A DNA stretch of 64,000 bases from SLDF01 sp964537925 (GTDB lineage Bacteria; Bacteroidota; Bacteroidia; Chitinophagales; Saprospiraceae): positions 124,001-188,000 of the forward strand of contig CAZICV010000006.1 of assembly GCA_964537925.1 (NCBI GenBank), given 5' to 3'. The translations under genes were made by a program, and so were the position numbers. Below are positions 9,420 through 18,890 of the stretch, piece after piece; positions within the stretch are counted from its first letter, which is position 1, and each line of letters begins with the position of its first letter. The notes beneath the pieces are model-generated. The model made no database searches, was not told where the DNA came from, and saw only the letters and a list, made by a program, of their open reading frames with translations.

Positions 9420-10517
9420 ATGGCTCTGAAATGTGGTATCGTAGGACTTCCGAACGTCGGAAAATCGACTTTGTTCAATGCACTGACATCTGCCAAAGCC
9501 CTGGCAGCCAACTATCCTTTCGCTACAAAAGAGCCTAATATCGGGATCATCACGGTCCCTGACCAGAGACTTGACAAACTGGCCGAACTGGTCAACCCGC
9601 AAAAAGTACAGCCGACTACTGTGGAGATACTGGATATTGCAGGTCTCATCAAAGGTGCTTCGCAGGGTGAAGGTCTCGGCAACCAGTTTCTCGCCAATAT
9701 CCGCGAGGTCAATGCCATCGTCCATGTTGTGCGTTGCTTCGACAACGACAACGTGATACACGTAGACGGCTCCGTGAACCCGGTGAGGGACAAAGAGATC
9801 ATAGATACGGAACTCATGCTCAAAGACCTCGAGACCGTGGAAAAATACCTGGACAAGCTCCGGAAGAATGCCAAAAGCGGTGAAAAAGAAGCCGTAAGGC
9901 AGGTCGAGCTGGGTACACGTATCAAAGAACACCTTGAAAACGGCCAGTCTGCCCGTACACTATCCATGGATGAAGAGGGACAGACCCTGCTGAAAAATAT
10001 GATGCTCCTGACGGCCAAACCCGTCATCTATGCCTGCAATGTAGACGAAGACAGTGTACTGGAGGGCAATGACTACACGCGCGGCTTTGCAGAGGCCGTC
10101 AAAGATGAAGGCGCTGAGATCATCATCGTATCCGCGGGCATCGAAGCCGAGATCGCCGAACTCGAGTCCAGGGAAGAGCGCCTGGAATTCCTGGAGACAC
10201 TCGGACTCCATGAGCCAGGCGTGAACAAGCTCATACGCGCCTGTTACTCGATATTGAATCTCATCACTTACTTCACGGCCGGTGAAAAAGAAGTACGTGC
10301 GTGGACGATCGTCCGGGGTACGAAAGCGCCCCAGGCGGCGGGTGTGATCCACACCGACTTTGAGAAGGGTTTTATCCGGGCCGAAGTCATCGGTTACGAC
10401 CATTTCGTGCAGTACGGCAGCGAAGCCGCTGTGAAAGAAGCCGGGAAAATGAGCGTCGAAGGCAAAGAATATGTGGTGGAAGACGGAGATGTGATGCACT
10501 TCCGCTTCAACGTGTAA
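9420..10517 (+). CDS. ychF: Redox-regulated ATPase/GTPase YchF
   Basis: YchF is an Obg-family P-loop protein that prefers ATP and binds ribosomes; it is linked to oxidative stress in other bacteria. The product has 365 residues. The Walker A GLPNVGKSTLFNAL is at residues 8-21, followed by NYPFAT, the switch II DIAGLIKGASQGEGLGNQFL, and a C-terminal TGS domain (KAPQAAGVIHTDFEKGFIRA). The frame is open 109 codons upstream, overlapping the previous gene, but ATG 9420 matches the family start MALKCGIVG and lies behind a -7 element. It is transcribed alone, and convergent overlap with other genes is not seen. Confidence 0.96.
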   Translation: MALKCGIVGLPNVGKSTLFNALTSAKALAANYPFATKEPNIGIITVPDQRLDKLAELVNPQKVQPTTVEILDIAGLIKGASQGEGLGNQFLANIREVNAIVHVVRCFDNDNVIHVDGSVNPVRDKEIIDTELMLKDLETVEKYLDKLRKNAKSGEKEAVRQVELGTRIKEHLENGQSARTLSMDEEGQTLLKNMMLLTAKPVIYACNVDEDSVLEGNDYTRGFAEAVKDEGAEIIIVSAGIEAEIAELESREERLEFLETLGLHEPGVNKLIRACYSILNLITYFTAGEKEVRAWTIVRGTKAPQAAGVIHTDFEKGFIRAEVIGYDHFVQYGSEAAVKEAGKMSVEGKEYVVEDGDVMHFRFNV

Positions 10518-10614
10518 GATCTACACAGGGCAGGGGCAGGCTAGAAAGGAGCCGTGCAGGTTGAGCGCTGATTTTGTATTTTTAGGTGATCTAATCAGCT
10601 TTAGAACCTCCTGT

Positions 10615-13137
10615 ATGCTCCGACATATCTGCCTGTTTTACCTTGCGCTCGTACTATCCCAGTTTTGCTATGCACAGTCTGTGCCCTCTCCTGCAGAAGT
10701 GCTGGGCTACCAGGTCGGCGAACGGTTCACACATCACCACCGTATACACCAGTATTTCAAAGAGATCGCAGCCGCTGCACCGGAACATGTGCGGTTGACG
10801 CCTTACGGCAGCACCTACGAAGAGCGGCCCTTGTTTGCCGTAGCCATCGGCAGCCGGCGCAACATACAGCGCCTGGAAGCAATACGACGCAGCAACCTGG
10901 CGCGTACAGGACTGAGCAGCGATCAGGTATTGCCCGACCAGCCCGCGATCATCTGGCTGAGCTACAATATCCACGGCAATGAAGCGGCAGCTTCCGAGGC
11001 AGCGCTGCTCACGGCATACGAGATATTGAGCAATGCGGAAGGCAAATACCGCGCCTGGCTGGACAGCGTACTCATCATCATAGATCCTTGTCTCAACCCG
11101 GACGGCCACAGCCGTTATGTACAGTTTTACAGCAGCAAAGCCGGCCGGACACCAGACCTCTCCACCTTTACCCAGGAACACCAGGAACCCTGGCCCGGAG
11201 GCAGGCCCAATCACTACCTTTTCGATCTCAACCGGGATTGGGCCTGGCAGACACAAAAAGAAAGCGTCGAGCGCGTCCGGTTGCTCAACAGCTGGATGCC
11301 ACAGGTCCATGTAGACTTTCACGAAATGGGCATCAACAGTCCTTACTACTTTGCGCCGTCTGCAGAGCCCATTCACCAGGATATCACCTCCTGGCAAAGG
11401 AAGTTCCAGGAGATCACGGGCCAGCAGGTAGCCTATCATTTCGATGAGCGCAACTGGCTTTATTTCACCTCGGAGATCTTTGATCTCTTCTACCCTTCTT
11501 ATGGCGACACTTACCCTTCGTTCAACGGAGCGGTCGGTATGACGTATGAGCAGGGCGGTTCGGGCCAGGCGGGATTGTCCGTCCTCACGGATAGCGGCGA
11601 TACACTCACCCTGGCGGACCGCGCAGAGCATCACCACGTTGCGGGTCTTGCTACGATCGAAGCGACCGGCGCGCACCGTGCGGGTCTGCTGAACGAATTC
11701 GACCGGTATTTTGCACGCAGCAGATCCCAGCCTCCCGGCCTGTACAAAGGATACGTGATACGGCAGGACCATCCCGCCAAACGCTCGCGGCTCATCAGCT
11801 ATCTCGACCAGAACGGCATCCAGTACCAGCAACTGGACAAGGACCAGCAGGTACGCGGATTCTGCTACAGGCAGACTGCAGATGCTACCGTCAGTGCACG
11901 GGCCGGGGATCTTTATCTGCCGTCCCATCAACCGAAATCCGTATTGCTCAAAGTACTTTTCGAGCCGCAGACATTCCTGCCCGACTCCAATACATACGAC
12001 ATTACCGCATGGTCACTGCCCTACGCATGGGGACTGGATGCCATAGCTGTCAAGACTGCGGTATCTGCCAAAGCGTATACCGTACCCGCAGACCAATCCT
12101 TTCAACCGCCTGCCCGTGTGGTGGCATACGCCTTCAACTGGTCGGACTATTCGGATGTGCATATCCTGAAGGCGATCTGGCAAGCGGATCTCTTACCCAG
12201 GATCGTCCATAAGAAGATGCGCATCGACAGTATCGATCTGCAGCCGGGCACTATCTTGCTGATACTGCCATCCGAAACGAATAAAAAGCAGGCAGCCCAC
12301 GATCTGGTAGCACGCCTGCAAAAAGACTTCGGTATCGCAGCGATGGCCCTGAGATCCGCCTACTCTGCAGAAGGTCCTGGCCTGGGCACTGAGTCGATCG
12401 GCATACTCCGCGAAAAAAGGGTCGGGCTCCTCTCGGGGCAAGGCATATCCCCCGGCAGTGTGGGAGAGGTCTGGCATCTTTTCGACCAGCAGTGGCAATA
12501 CCCGGTCCACCTGATCGACAAGAACCGCATGCACCCCGGCATCCTGCAAAACCTGGACGTACTGATACTGCCCTCTGGCAACTACTCCGATATGCTGACC
12601 GCTCCTTTTACCTCAGCGCTGCAGCAGTGGATCAGCGACGGCGGCAAACTCATCTGCCTCGAACAAGCCATCAATTCACTGATACAGAAGGAGGGCCTGC
12701 AGGTCTCTGTACAGAGGGCCGGCTGGACACAGGAGCCCGTCTCTCAACCGGACTCTGTACCCGGCAGAAGGTATGCCGACCAGCTACCGGATATGATCAG
12801 CCGCGAAAACCCCGGAGCGATCATCCGCGTATCCCTGGACAACAGCCATCCACTGGCTTACGGCTATGGTACAGAATATTTTTCCCTCAAAACGAACAGT
12901 GCAGGATACGCTTATCTTCCCGACGGCTGGAATGTGGCCACGGCAGGCAAGCAACCGGTAGTCAGCGGTTTTGTAGGGTCAAGGCTCAAGCAGAAGATGG
13001 AACAGTTCCTGGTATTCGGGGCGGAGGACATCGGACAGGGTCAGTGCATTTATTTCTGTGACAATCCGCTGTTCAGGTCGTTCTGGGACAACGGCAAGCT
13101 CTTCTTTGCCAATGCTGTGTTTATCTCCGGCCGGTAA
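10615..13137 (+). CDS. Secreted M14-family zinc carboxypeptidase-like protein
   Basis: The 840-residue protein has a signal peptide (residues 1-20, cut before QSVPSP) and an M14 peptidase domain: His120 and Glu123 in NIHGNEAAASEAA form the HxxE zinc pair, followed by NPDGHSRY, FDLNRDWAWQ and VHVDFHEMG. The C-terminal half (about residues 400-840) is a less familiar region that may hold a glutamine-amidotransferase-like fold (GKLICLEQAINSL), as seen in other large Bacteroidota M14 proteins. There is no T9SS sorting domain, so it is probably periplasmic. ATG 10615 is chosen for the signal peptide. The cleaved substrate is unknown. Confidence 0.88.
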   Translation: MLRHICLFYLALVLSQFCYAQSVPSPAEVLGYQVGERFTHHHRIHQYFKEIAAAAPEHVRLTPYGSTYEERPLFAVAIGSRRNIQRLEAIRRSNLARTGLSSDQVLPDQPAIIWLSYNIHGNEAAASEAALLTAYEILSNAEGKYRAWLDSVLIIIDPCLNPDGHSRYVQFYSSKAGRTPDLSTFTQEHQEPWPGGRPNHYLFDLNRDWAWQTQKESVERVRLLNSWMPQVHVDFHEMGINSPYYFAPSAEPIHQDITSWQRKFQEITGQQVAYHFDERNWLYFTSEIFDLFYPSYGDTYPSFNGAVGMTYEQGGSGQAGLSVLTDSGDTLTLADRAEHHHVAGLATIEATGAHRAGLLNEFDRYFARSRSQPPGLYKGYVIRQDHPAKRSRLISYLDQNGIQYQQLDKDQQVRGFCYRQTADATVSARAGDLYLPSHQPKSVLLKVLFEPQTFLPDSNTYDITAWSLPYAWGLDAIAVKTAVSAKAYTVPADQSFQPPARVVAYAFNWSDYSDVHILKAIWQADLLPRIVHKKMRIDSIDLQPGTILLILPSETNKKQAAHDLVARLQKDFGIAAMALRSAYSAEGPGLGTESIGILREKRVGLLSGQGISPGSVGEVWHLFDQQWQYPVHLIDKNRMHPGILQNLDVLILPSGNYSDMLTAPFTSALQQWISDGGKLICLEQAINSLIQKEGLQVSVQRAGWTQEPVSQPDSVPGRRYADQLPDMISRENPGAIIRVSLDNSHPLAYGYGTEYFSLKTNSAGYAYLPDGWNVATAGKQPVVSGFVGSRLKQKMEQFLVFGAEDIGQGQCIYFCDNPLFRSFWDNGKLFFANAVFISGR

Positions 13138-13279
13138 GGGAACTTGAAGGGATATTTTATCTACTTCGCACCATCACATAAGGGAGCGCAGGAAGAATAC
13201 TTCAACAGCTGCACAGGAACCGTGCAATGAAAAATGAATATACTACTCTCCGGGAAGGTCGTCAGTCAGCTATGACCTC

Positions 13280-14266
13280 TCAGGCCTTGATGTACATCAC
13301 CTCTTTGACCGCTTTGATGACTTTGGCCGGGTTGGGCATATAAGCATCTACAAGTGTAGGTGCATATGGCAGCGACGTATCGGCAGCATTGACACGTATC
13401 ACCGGCGCATCCAGATGGTCAAACGCATAACGCTGCATCTCATAGGCGATCTCGGCAGATACACCGAACATAGGCCATGACTCGTCAACCACCACCATGC
13501 GGTTGGTCTTCTTCACGGAGTCGACCAGGGTATGATAGTCAAGCGGCCGAATAGTACGCAGGTCGATCACCTCCGCCGAGATACCCTCTTTCTCGAGCTC
13601 TGCTGCGGCAACCATACATACTTTAACCATCTTGTTGTATGATACCAGGGTAACATCCGATCCGGTCTTCCTGACAGCCGCTACTCCGATCGGTACGAGA
13701 TATTCTTCCTCCGGGACTTCACCTTTATCGCCATAGGAGATCTCAGATTCCATCACACATACCGGATCGTCGTCGCGAATAGCCGACTTGAGCAATCCTT
13801 TGGCGTCATAGGGATCTATGCAGGATACTACTTTGAGGCCCGGCACATTGCCCAGCCACGACTCGAACGTCTGCGAGTGCTGCTGCGCAAGCTGGCCGGC
13901 AGCACCGCTCGGCCCCCTGAACACGATCGGGCATTTGAATTCGGAAGCAGACTGTGAAAGGGTCTTGGCCGCATTGTTTACGATCTGGTCGAAAGCTAGC
14001 ACGGCAAAGTTCCAGGTCATGAATTCCACGATCGGGCGCAGACCGTTCATAGCAGCCCCGACGCCAATACCGGCAAAACCCAGTTCGGCGATCGGTGTAT
14101 CGATCACCCGCATCGGTCCAAACTCCGCCAGCATCCCCTTACTCACCTTATATGCCCCATCATACTGAGCGACCTCCTCTCCCATCAGGAAAACAGTTTC
14201 GTCGCGGCGCATTTCTTCGGTCATCGCCTCTCTCAGTGCATCTCTCAGTGTGATTATTCTCGACAT
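13280..14266 (-). CDS. pdhB: Pyruvate dehydrogenase E1 component, beta subunit
   Basis: The beta subunit of the thiamine-diphosphate-dependent E1 decarboxylase makes acetyl-CoA from pyruvate together with E1-alpha, E2 and E3. Conserved blocks are SRIITLRDALREAMTEEM, FLMGEEVAQYDGAYKVSKG, DTPIAELGFAGIGVGAA, FRGPSGAAGQLAQQHSQ and the C-terminal VDESWPMFGVSAEIA. Length of 328 residues is typical. ATG 14266 replaces a longer open frame because the family starts at MSRIITL and a -7 element lies at 14297-14304. The alpha subunit is not next to it, which is common in this phylum where pdhA lies elsewhere with the E2 gene. Confidence 0.94.
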   Translation of the reverse strand: MSRIITLRDALREAMTEEMRRDETVFLMGEEVAQYDGAYKVSKGMLAEFGPMRVIDTPIAELGFAGIGVGAAMNGLRPIVEFMTWNFAVLAFDQIVNNAAKTLSQSASEFKCPIVFRGPSGAAGQLAQQHSQTFESWLGNVPGLKVVSCIDPYDAKGLLKSAIRDDDPVCVMESEISYGDKGEVPEEEYLVPIGVAAVRKTGSDVTLVSYNKMVKVCMVAAAELEKEGISAEVIDLRTIRPLDYHTLVDSVKKTNRMVVVDESWPMFGVSAEIAYEMQRYAFDHLDAPVIRVNAADTSLPYAPTLVDAYMPNPAKVIKAVKEVMYIKA

Positions 14267-14296
14267 GATCAGGTACTCGTTATTCTGGTTAGCTGG

Positions 14297-14304
14297 CAAA
14301 AATA
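14297..14304 (-). promoter_or_regulatory. -7 promoter element of pdhB
   Basis: Minus strand TATTTTTG matches TAnnTTTG, 30 bp upstream of the ATG at 14266. This supports the shorter start. Confidence 0.6.
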
Positions 14305-14347
14305 AGTCATCCCGGGCACAATTCCGCCTCCGCGATCACTGCTGACG

Positions 14348-15712
14348 TTACTTCTCGGATGCAGCATCTGCCAGATCGCGGACCGGTATACCCATAAAGT
14401 TGCCCGAACTCATAAATACAGTGGCATAACCGGTGAAACTCAGGCGCTCGAGGTAATGTTCAAAATCTTCCTTCCGGTTGAATACACGGATACCTGGCTG
14501 ATCAAAAAAAGAAGCGACCAGGTCCGGTTCCAGCGGTTCCATCTGCTTCATGGATATCGTATGATCGTCGTAGAAGACGATCGCCTCGTCAGCCCGCTCC
14601 ATGGTACCGGCATACTCGCGCAAGTAGTGCTTGTTGAGCGAACTGTACGTATGCAACTCGAGTACGGCCCGTATCATTTTGTCGGGGTGCATCAGCCGGA
14701 TAGCCTGCACCGTGGCCCTTACCTTGGACGGAGCATGGGCAAAGTCCGTGTATGCGACCATGCCCGGCCGCTCTACAAGCACCTGCAGCCTCCTGGAAGC
14801 CCCCTGGAACGTGGCGATGGATCTGAAGAATGCCTCATCTTCCACACCGAGTTCACGGCATACAAGATAGGCCGCATACATATTCTCCAGGTTGTGGCGG
14901 CCGAATACACGGAGCGATACTTCTCCCTGGCCGGTACGGATACTGCTGTAAGCCGGCTCGACAGCGCCGGGAAACACACCGTAACCCCTGGCTCCGATCT
15001 CCAGGCCCGGTTGCTCCTGCCCGAGTATACGCAGGATATGTTCATCGTTTTCGTAGTAATAAAGTGTTCCACCGGGCCGGATATGACGCAACAGGGCAGC
15101 GAACTGCTCCAGGTAGAGCTGGAACTCGGGAAAAACATTGATATGGTCCCATGATATACCCGTCAATACGACTACATGCGGATGATAGTGCAGAAATTTA
15201 GGACGTTTGTCCATGCAGGAAGACAGGTATTCGTCCCCCTCGAGTATGATGACCGGTGCATCCGACAGGCGTACCATCGTATCGAACCCCGGTATGATCG
15301 CTCCGACCAGGTAATCGAAATCGACTCCCGAGTTTTTCAGCACATGCATGATCATCGAAGTCGTAGTGGTTTTGCCATGCGAACCTGCGATCACGATGCG
15401 CTTCTTGTCCACAGAACGCAGGTATACAAATTCCGGGTAAGAAAAAACCGGGACACCCAGCTCCAGTGCCCTGGCCAGCTCCGGGTTGTCGCGACGCGCA
15501 TGCATTCCCAGTATGACCGCATCGATATCGCCCGTGACCTGATCCGGGAACCAGCCAATCTCAGGGGGCAACAAGCCCTGACCTGCGAGCCTGCTCCTGG
15601 CCGGTTCGTAGATCTCATCATCCGAACCGCTGACCTTGTGGCCTTCCTCGTGCAGTGCGAGCGCCAGGTTGTGCATAGCGCTGCCACCAATCGCAATCAA
15701 ATGGATCCTCAT
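14348..15712 (-). CDS. mpl: UDP-N-acetylmuramate:L-Ala-gamma-D-Glu-meso-Dap ligase (peptidoglycan recycling)
   Basis: This Mur-ligase-family enzyme reattaches the tripeptide released during wall turnover to UDP-MurNAc. The 454-residue product starts with a nucleotide-binding MRIHLIAIGGSAMHNLA, has the ATP P-loop GSHGKTTTTS (Gly110 to Ser119), LEGDEYLSS in the central domain, and DFAHAPSKVRATVQA and LELHTYSS in the C-terminal domain, the Mpl rather than MurC pattern (MurC has DYGHHP). It is transcribed divergently from the small lipoprotein gene. No clear -7 element was found upstream. Confidence 0.9.
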   Translation of the reverse strand: MRIHLIAIGGSAMHNLALALHEEGHKVSGSDDEIYEPARSRLAGQGLLPPEIGWFPDQVTGDIDAVILGMHARRDNPELARALELGVPVFSYPEFVYLRSVDKKRIVIAGSHGKTTTTSMIMHVLKNSGVDFDYLVGAIIPGFDTMVRLSDAPVIILEGDEYLSSCMDKRPKFLHYHPHVVVLTGISWDHINVFPEFQLYLEQFAALLRHIRPGGTLYYYENDEHILRILGQEQPGLEIGARGYGVFPGAVEPAYSSIRTGQGEVSLRVFGRHNLENMYAAYLVCRELGVEDEAFFRSIATFQGASRRLQVLVERPGMVAYTDFAHAPSKVRATVQAIRLMHPDKMIRAVLELHTYSSLNKHYLREYAGTMERADEAIVFYDDHTISMKQMEPLEPDLVASFFDQPGIRVFNRKEDFEHYLERLSFTGYATVFMSSGNFMGIPVRDLADAASEK

Positions 15713-15800
15713 AGAACTCTTTTACAAAAAATCTTACTTTGCAATTTATTCCTACCTCACAAATAATGCATCTCCCTCACTACACGTTAAAGGTATAACG

Positions 15801-15808
15801 TATATTTG
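15801..15808 (+). promoter_or_regulatory. -7 promoter element of the small lipoprotein gene
   Basis: TATATTTG, exact match to TAnnTTTG, 18 bp upstream of the ATG at 15827. Confidence 0.68.
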
Positions 15809-15826
15809 TCCCCTAAATAATCCATC

Positions 15827-15946
15827 ATGAAAAAATTCCCTGTTCGCCTGACTGCAGTTCTCCTGGCCCTTGCATTGCTCACAGTCGGTATGACATCTTG
15901 CAACAGAGGCTACGGATGCCCTACAAATCTTTCGGCTGACAAATAA
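15827..15946 (+). CDS. Small (39-residue) lipoprotein with GCP motif
   Basis: A short frame, ATG 15827 to TAA 15944-15946, begins MKKFPVRLTAVLLALALLT and continues VGMTSC, a lipoprotein signal with Cys25 as the lipidation site. The mature part is only 15 residues (CNRGYGCPTNLSADK). An exact -7 element is in front, so it is probably expressed. Similar tiny lipoproteins with a Cys-Pro after a glycine-rich stretch occur widely in Bacteroidota but have no known function as far as I know. Possible roles include a structural lipid anchor or a stress-response peptide; neither can be told from sequence. Confidence 0.72.
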   Translation: MKKFPVRLTAVLLALALLTVGMTSCNRGYGCPTNLSADK

Positions 15947-16180
15947 CCTGCCGCCGGTTCAGACCGGTGTCTTAGGTGCAGTAGTCAACATCGGTCAATC
16001 CCAGGATCGTTCTTATTTTGGTTTTGTACAGGAACTATTAGTTGTTGTATCTACCAGCACGTTTACCTGGCGGACTTAGTATACGGGATCTTGATGCGAA
16101 ACAGCACTCAGGGTCCTTCTTTTTTGTTCCTCTTCCCTGCTGCTGGCTTACTGCCTGCCCGCATCCCGAACCGGCGCCAC

Positions 16181-16858
16181 ATGAAAATCCTGACAACTAA
16201 AGACGGGTCGCATACAGTCGTATCGGCTGAGTTTGGCGAGACCTATCATTCGCTGCATGGCGCTGTACAGGAAAGCAGGCATATCTTCATACATCACGGC
16301 CTTCTGCATTGGCTGAGTCTGTTCCCTGCAACGGACCTGCACATCCTGGAGCTTGGTTTCGGTACCGGGCTCAATGCTTTCTTGTCACTGCGCACACTGC
16401 AGGACTATCCTGACACTAGTTGTACATACACCGGCCTGGAGTTATACCCAATCACGGCGGAAGATGCGGCGCGACTCAACTACAAACAGGTCTGCTCAAT
16501 GAATGCGGATGAAGAACTTTGGTTCGGTCACATGCACCAGGCTCTCTGGGAATCATCCGAAGTACTCACTTCCAACTTCAAGATACTGAAGTTAAAACGT
16601 TCATTTTCAGATACTGGCGGCATACATCCCGTTGACTTGATCTACCTGGATGCCTTTGCACCAGGTACCCAGCCAGAGTTCTGGGAAAACCCCTTTCTTT
16701 CCGATCTTGCCAAACTGCTCCGGCCCGGTGGAATGTTGCTGACCTATTGCGCCAAGGGTAGCTTCAAGCGCGCGTTGCGTGAGGCTGGCTTTGCGATCGA
16801 AGCGCTGCCGGGTCCTCCCGGCAAACGCGAGATGACAAGAGCCGTCTATGGAGGGTAA
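16181..16858 (+). CDS. mnmD: tRNA 5-methylaminomethyl-2-thiouridine methyltransferase, MnmD type
   Basis: This is a SAM-dependent methyltransferase of the MnmC N-terminal (DUF752) family, which adds the last methyl group of mnm5s2U at the wobble position of tRNAs. The 225-residue product has ESRHIFIHHGL, the SAM site HILELGFGTGLNAFLSL, and DLIYLDAFAPGTQPEFWEN with the family's DAFxP motif. Unlike E. coli MnmC, no FAD-dependent oxidase domain is attached, so it would act on nm5U made by another route or partner. ATG 16181 is preferred because the extra 30 upstream residues do not belong to the family. No promoter element is clear in the 234-bp gap behind the small lipoprotein gene. Confidence 0.88.
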   Translation: MKILTTKDGSHTVVSAEFGETYHSLHGAVQESRHIFIHHGLLHWLSLFPATDLHILELGFGTGLNAFLSLRTLQDYPDTSCTYTGLELYPITAEDAARLNYKQVCSMNADEELWFGHMHQALWESSEVLTSNFKILKLKRSFSDTGGIHPVDLIYLDAFAPGTQPEFWENPFLSDLAKLLRPGGMLLTYCAKGSFKRALREAGFAIEALPGPPGKREMTRAVYGG

Positions 16859-16961
16859 GATCGAATGATCGATCGGTCGCCTGTAATAAAATCAGGAGAA
16901 CTTTGCCCGATTCTGTCCATTGCCATATATTAGCCTTTATTTTAATATAATAATCAGTACC

Positions 16962-17498
16962 ATGGACAAAATACTCGGTATCGGCTCCCGCGTCAAACAC
17001 CCTGCATATGGAGAGGGTGTGGTCATTCGCCTGGAACCGGTAGCTTACGAAGTTTGCTTCATTCAGTTTGGTATCAAACTGGTAGGCAAGGAATACGACA
17101 AGTGGGAGATTATCGACCAGGTTTCTACCGAAGAAAAAGTAACTTTTACGGATGCCGAAAAGGCGCTCATCAAGATACTCCGCACCTGGTCCGACACGAC
17201 TGAACTGGTCCCGCTCAACGACAAATGGACAGGCGGTACTATGATCCTTCAGCCAAAAGAAGCTGGTCTCAAAAGCAAGGAGCTGCCTATTGAGACTTTC
17301 TTCCACAAGATCGTCATGGTAAGAGATCGTCTCAGGGTCATGGAGCAGCGCATCAACGCGAGCAACCTGAGCGAAGAGGAAAAGATCAATCTTCAGCAGT
17401 ACATCACACGCATCTACGGCTCCCTTACGACCTTCAATGTCCTCTTCAAATACAAGGAACACCAATTCACCGGTGATAAAGGCGGAAGCGACTCCTGA
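16962..17498 (+). CDS. Conserved protein with Tudor-like N-terminal segment, function unknown
   Basis: The 178-residue product begins with GIGSRVKHPAYGEGVVIRLE (residues 5-24), a pattern shared with the small Tudor-like barrels found in CarD-type and UvrD C-terminal domains (V.H..yG.G.V). The rest is mostly helical, with no signal peptide, membrane segment or catalytic motif that I recognise; a Lys/Glu/Arg-rich helical pair sits at about residues 105-150. ATG 16962 is used, since the family-like segment starts four residues later. The gene converges with glgC across a hairpin. Role is unknown; binding to a nucleic-acid-associated enzyme such as RNA polymerase would suit the barrel, but this is only inference. 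Confidence 0.7.
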   Translation: MDKILGIGSRVKHPAYGEGVVIRLEPVAYEVCFIQFGIKLVGKEYDKWEIIDQVSTEEKVTFTDAEKALIKILRTWSDTTELVPLNDKWTGGTMILQPKEAGLKSKELPIETFFHKIVMVRDRLRVMEQRINASNLSEEEKINLQQYITRIYGSLTTFNVLFKYKEHQFTGDKGGSDS

Positions 17499-17526
17499 CT
17501 ACACCCGGCAAAAATCCAATCACCTT

Positions 17527-17574
17527 CTCCCCGGAAAACAGACCCGTTTAGTAAAGGATTTGTTTCCCGGGGAG
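17527..17574. terminator. Hairpin between convergent genes
   Basis: CTCCCCGGAAAACA and TGTTTCCCGGGGAG form a 14-bp stem with one mismatch and a 20-nt loop, between the Tudor-like gene and glgC. There is no T-run, so its work as an intrinsic terminator is uncertain. Confidence 0.45.
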
Positions 17575-17603
17575 GGGGACGTTTCATCTGGGCGTACCAC
17601 GCG

Positions 17604-18890
17604 CTATATACCGATACGGGCGCCGTGGTCGATCACCGTACCTTTCTTAAGCACGATGACTCCATCCACGATACAGTACTGCTCCGTCTCTGTATCCTCC
17701 AGGTGATTACCGCCCTTGATGATCACACCTCTGCCTATGCGGCAATCTTTGTCCACGATCGCGCCCTCGATATGTGTATCGGGCCCTATCCCCATCGGGA
17801 TCTCATCGTCATTGAGTACCAGCTCTTCCAATGTCTGGAAATAGTCGTTACCCATGATGATACAGTTTCGTATCACTGCGCCATGCCCTATCCTGGAACG
17901 TACACCGATCACAGAACGCTCTATGCGCTCCGCATGGACAATGCTTCCTTCCGATATCACGGAGTGCTTGATGATCGTACCGCTGATCTTGGCAGGCGGC
18001 AACATGCGCGGACGTGTATAGATCATCCGGTGATTGTCGAACATATTGAATGCCGGGATCGGATCGGTCAGAGCGATATTGGCGTCGAAGAAGGAACGTA
18101 TCGTACCGATATCGGTCCAATATCCCCTGTATGCATAGCTGGCGACTTTCATACCTGACTCGATCGCCTTGGGAATGATCTCCTTACCAAAATCCGTATC
18201 CGCAGGATTATCCTCGAACAGGCTCATCAATGTCTTGCGATTGAATATGTAGATACCCATTGAAGCGAGATAATGCTTACCGGCTGCCGCATCGTCCGGC
18301 GACACCTCCGAACTCCACTGGTCCAGTGCAGAACCATGGGGTTTCTCTATAAAGCTATGTATCCATCCCTCCTGCCCTACTTTCATGATACCGAAGCCGG
18401 GCGCATCTCTTGCGACTACAGGTATCGTAGCAATGGTGAGATCCGCTCCCCGCTCTACGTGGAACTCGGCCATATCCTTGAGGTCCATCTGGTACAGCTG
18501 ATCGCCGCTCAGGATCATCACATAATCATAGTCGTGCGGCTCCAGGTGACGCATCGACTTGCGCACGGCATCAGCCGTGCCCTGGAACCAGTTGCTGCTT
18601 TTGGGTGTCTGTTCGGCGGCAAGTATATCTATGAAACCACTGTTGAAATTGTCAAAATGGTAGGTATTCTTGATATGGCGGTTGAGCGAGGCCGAGTTGA
18701 ACTGTGTAAGCACGAACATGCGCTTCACGCCCGAATTGAGACAGTTGGATATCGGTATATCGATGAGCCTGTATTTGCCTGCAATGGGTACGGCCGGCTT
18801 CGACCGCTCACGCGTGAGGGGATACAATCTTGTCCCGGCCCCTCCCCCAAGGATCAGGCAGATCATTTTGATGACTCCGCTTTTACTCAT
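17604..18890 (-). CDS. glgC: Glucose-1-phosphate adenylyltransferase
   Basis: GlgC makes ADP-glucose, the committed step of bacterial glycogen synthesis. The 428-residue product has ICLILGGGAGTRLYPLTRER with the nucleotidyltransferase signature and the allosteric-site arginine region, KPAVPIAGKYRLIDIPISNC, MILSGDQLYQMD and a C-terminal left-handed beta-helix (GHGAVIRNCIIMGND). The ATG at 18890 overlaps the glgA stop in ATGA, so translation of both is coupled; this also fixes the start. Together the two genes form a two-gene glycogen operon; branching enzyme and phosphorylase are not in the window. Confidence 0.95.
   Translation of the reverse strand: MSKSGVIKMICLILGGGAGTRLYPLTRERSKPAVPIAGKYRLIDIPISNCLNSGVKRMFVLTQFNSASLNRHIKNTYHFDNFNSGFIDILAAEQTPKSSNWFQGTADAVRKSMRHLEPHDYDYVMILSGDQLYQMDLKDMAEFHVERGADLTIATIPVVARDAPGFGIMKVGQEGWIHSFIEKPHGSALDQWSSEVSPDDAAAGKHYLASMGIYIFNRKTLMSLFEDNPADTDFGKEIIPKAIESGMKVASYAYRGYWTDIGTIRSFFDANIALTDPIPAFNMFDNHRMIYTRPRMLPPAKISGTIIKHSVISEGSIVHAERIERSVIGVRSRIGHGAVIRNCIIMGNDYFQTLEELVLNDDEIPMGIGPDTHIEGAIVDKDCRIGRGVIIKGGNHLEDTETEQYCIVDGVIVLKKGTVIDHGARIGI

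Noticed and set aside
10654..11931. Minus-strand open frame of 425 codons opposite the M14 peptidase gene
   Set aside because: Antisense shadow; the peptidase motifs are on the plus strand.
14456..15154. Plus-strand open frame opposite mpl
   Set aside because: mpl motifs are complete on the minus strand and the translation here has no family features.
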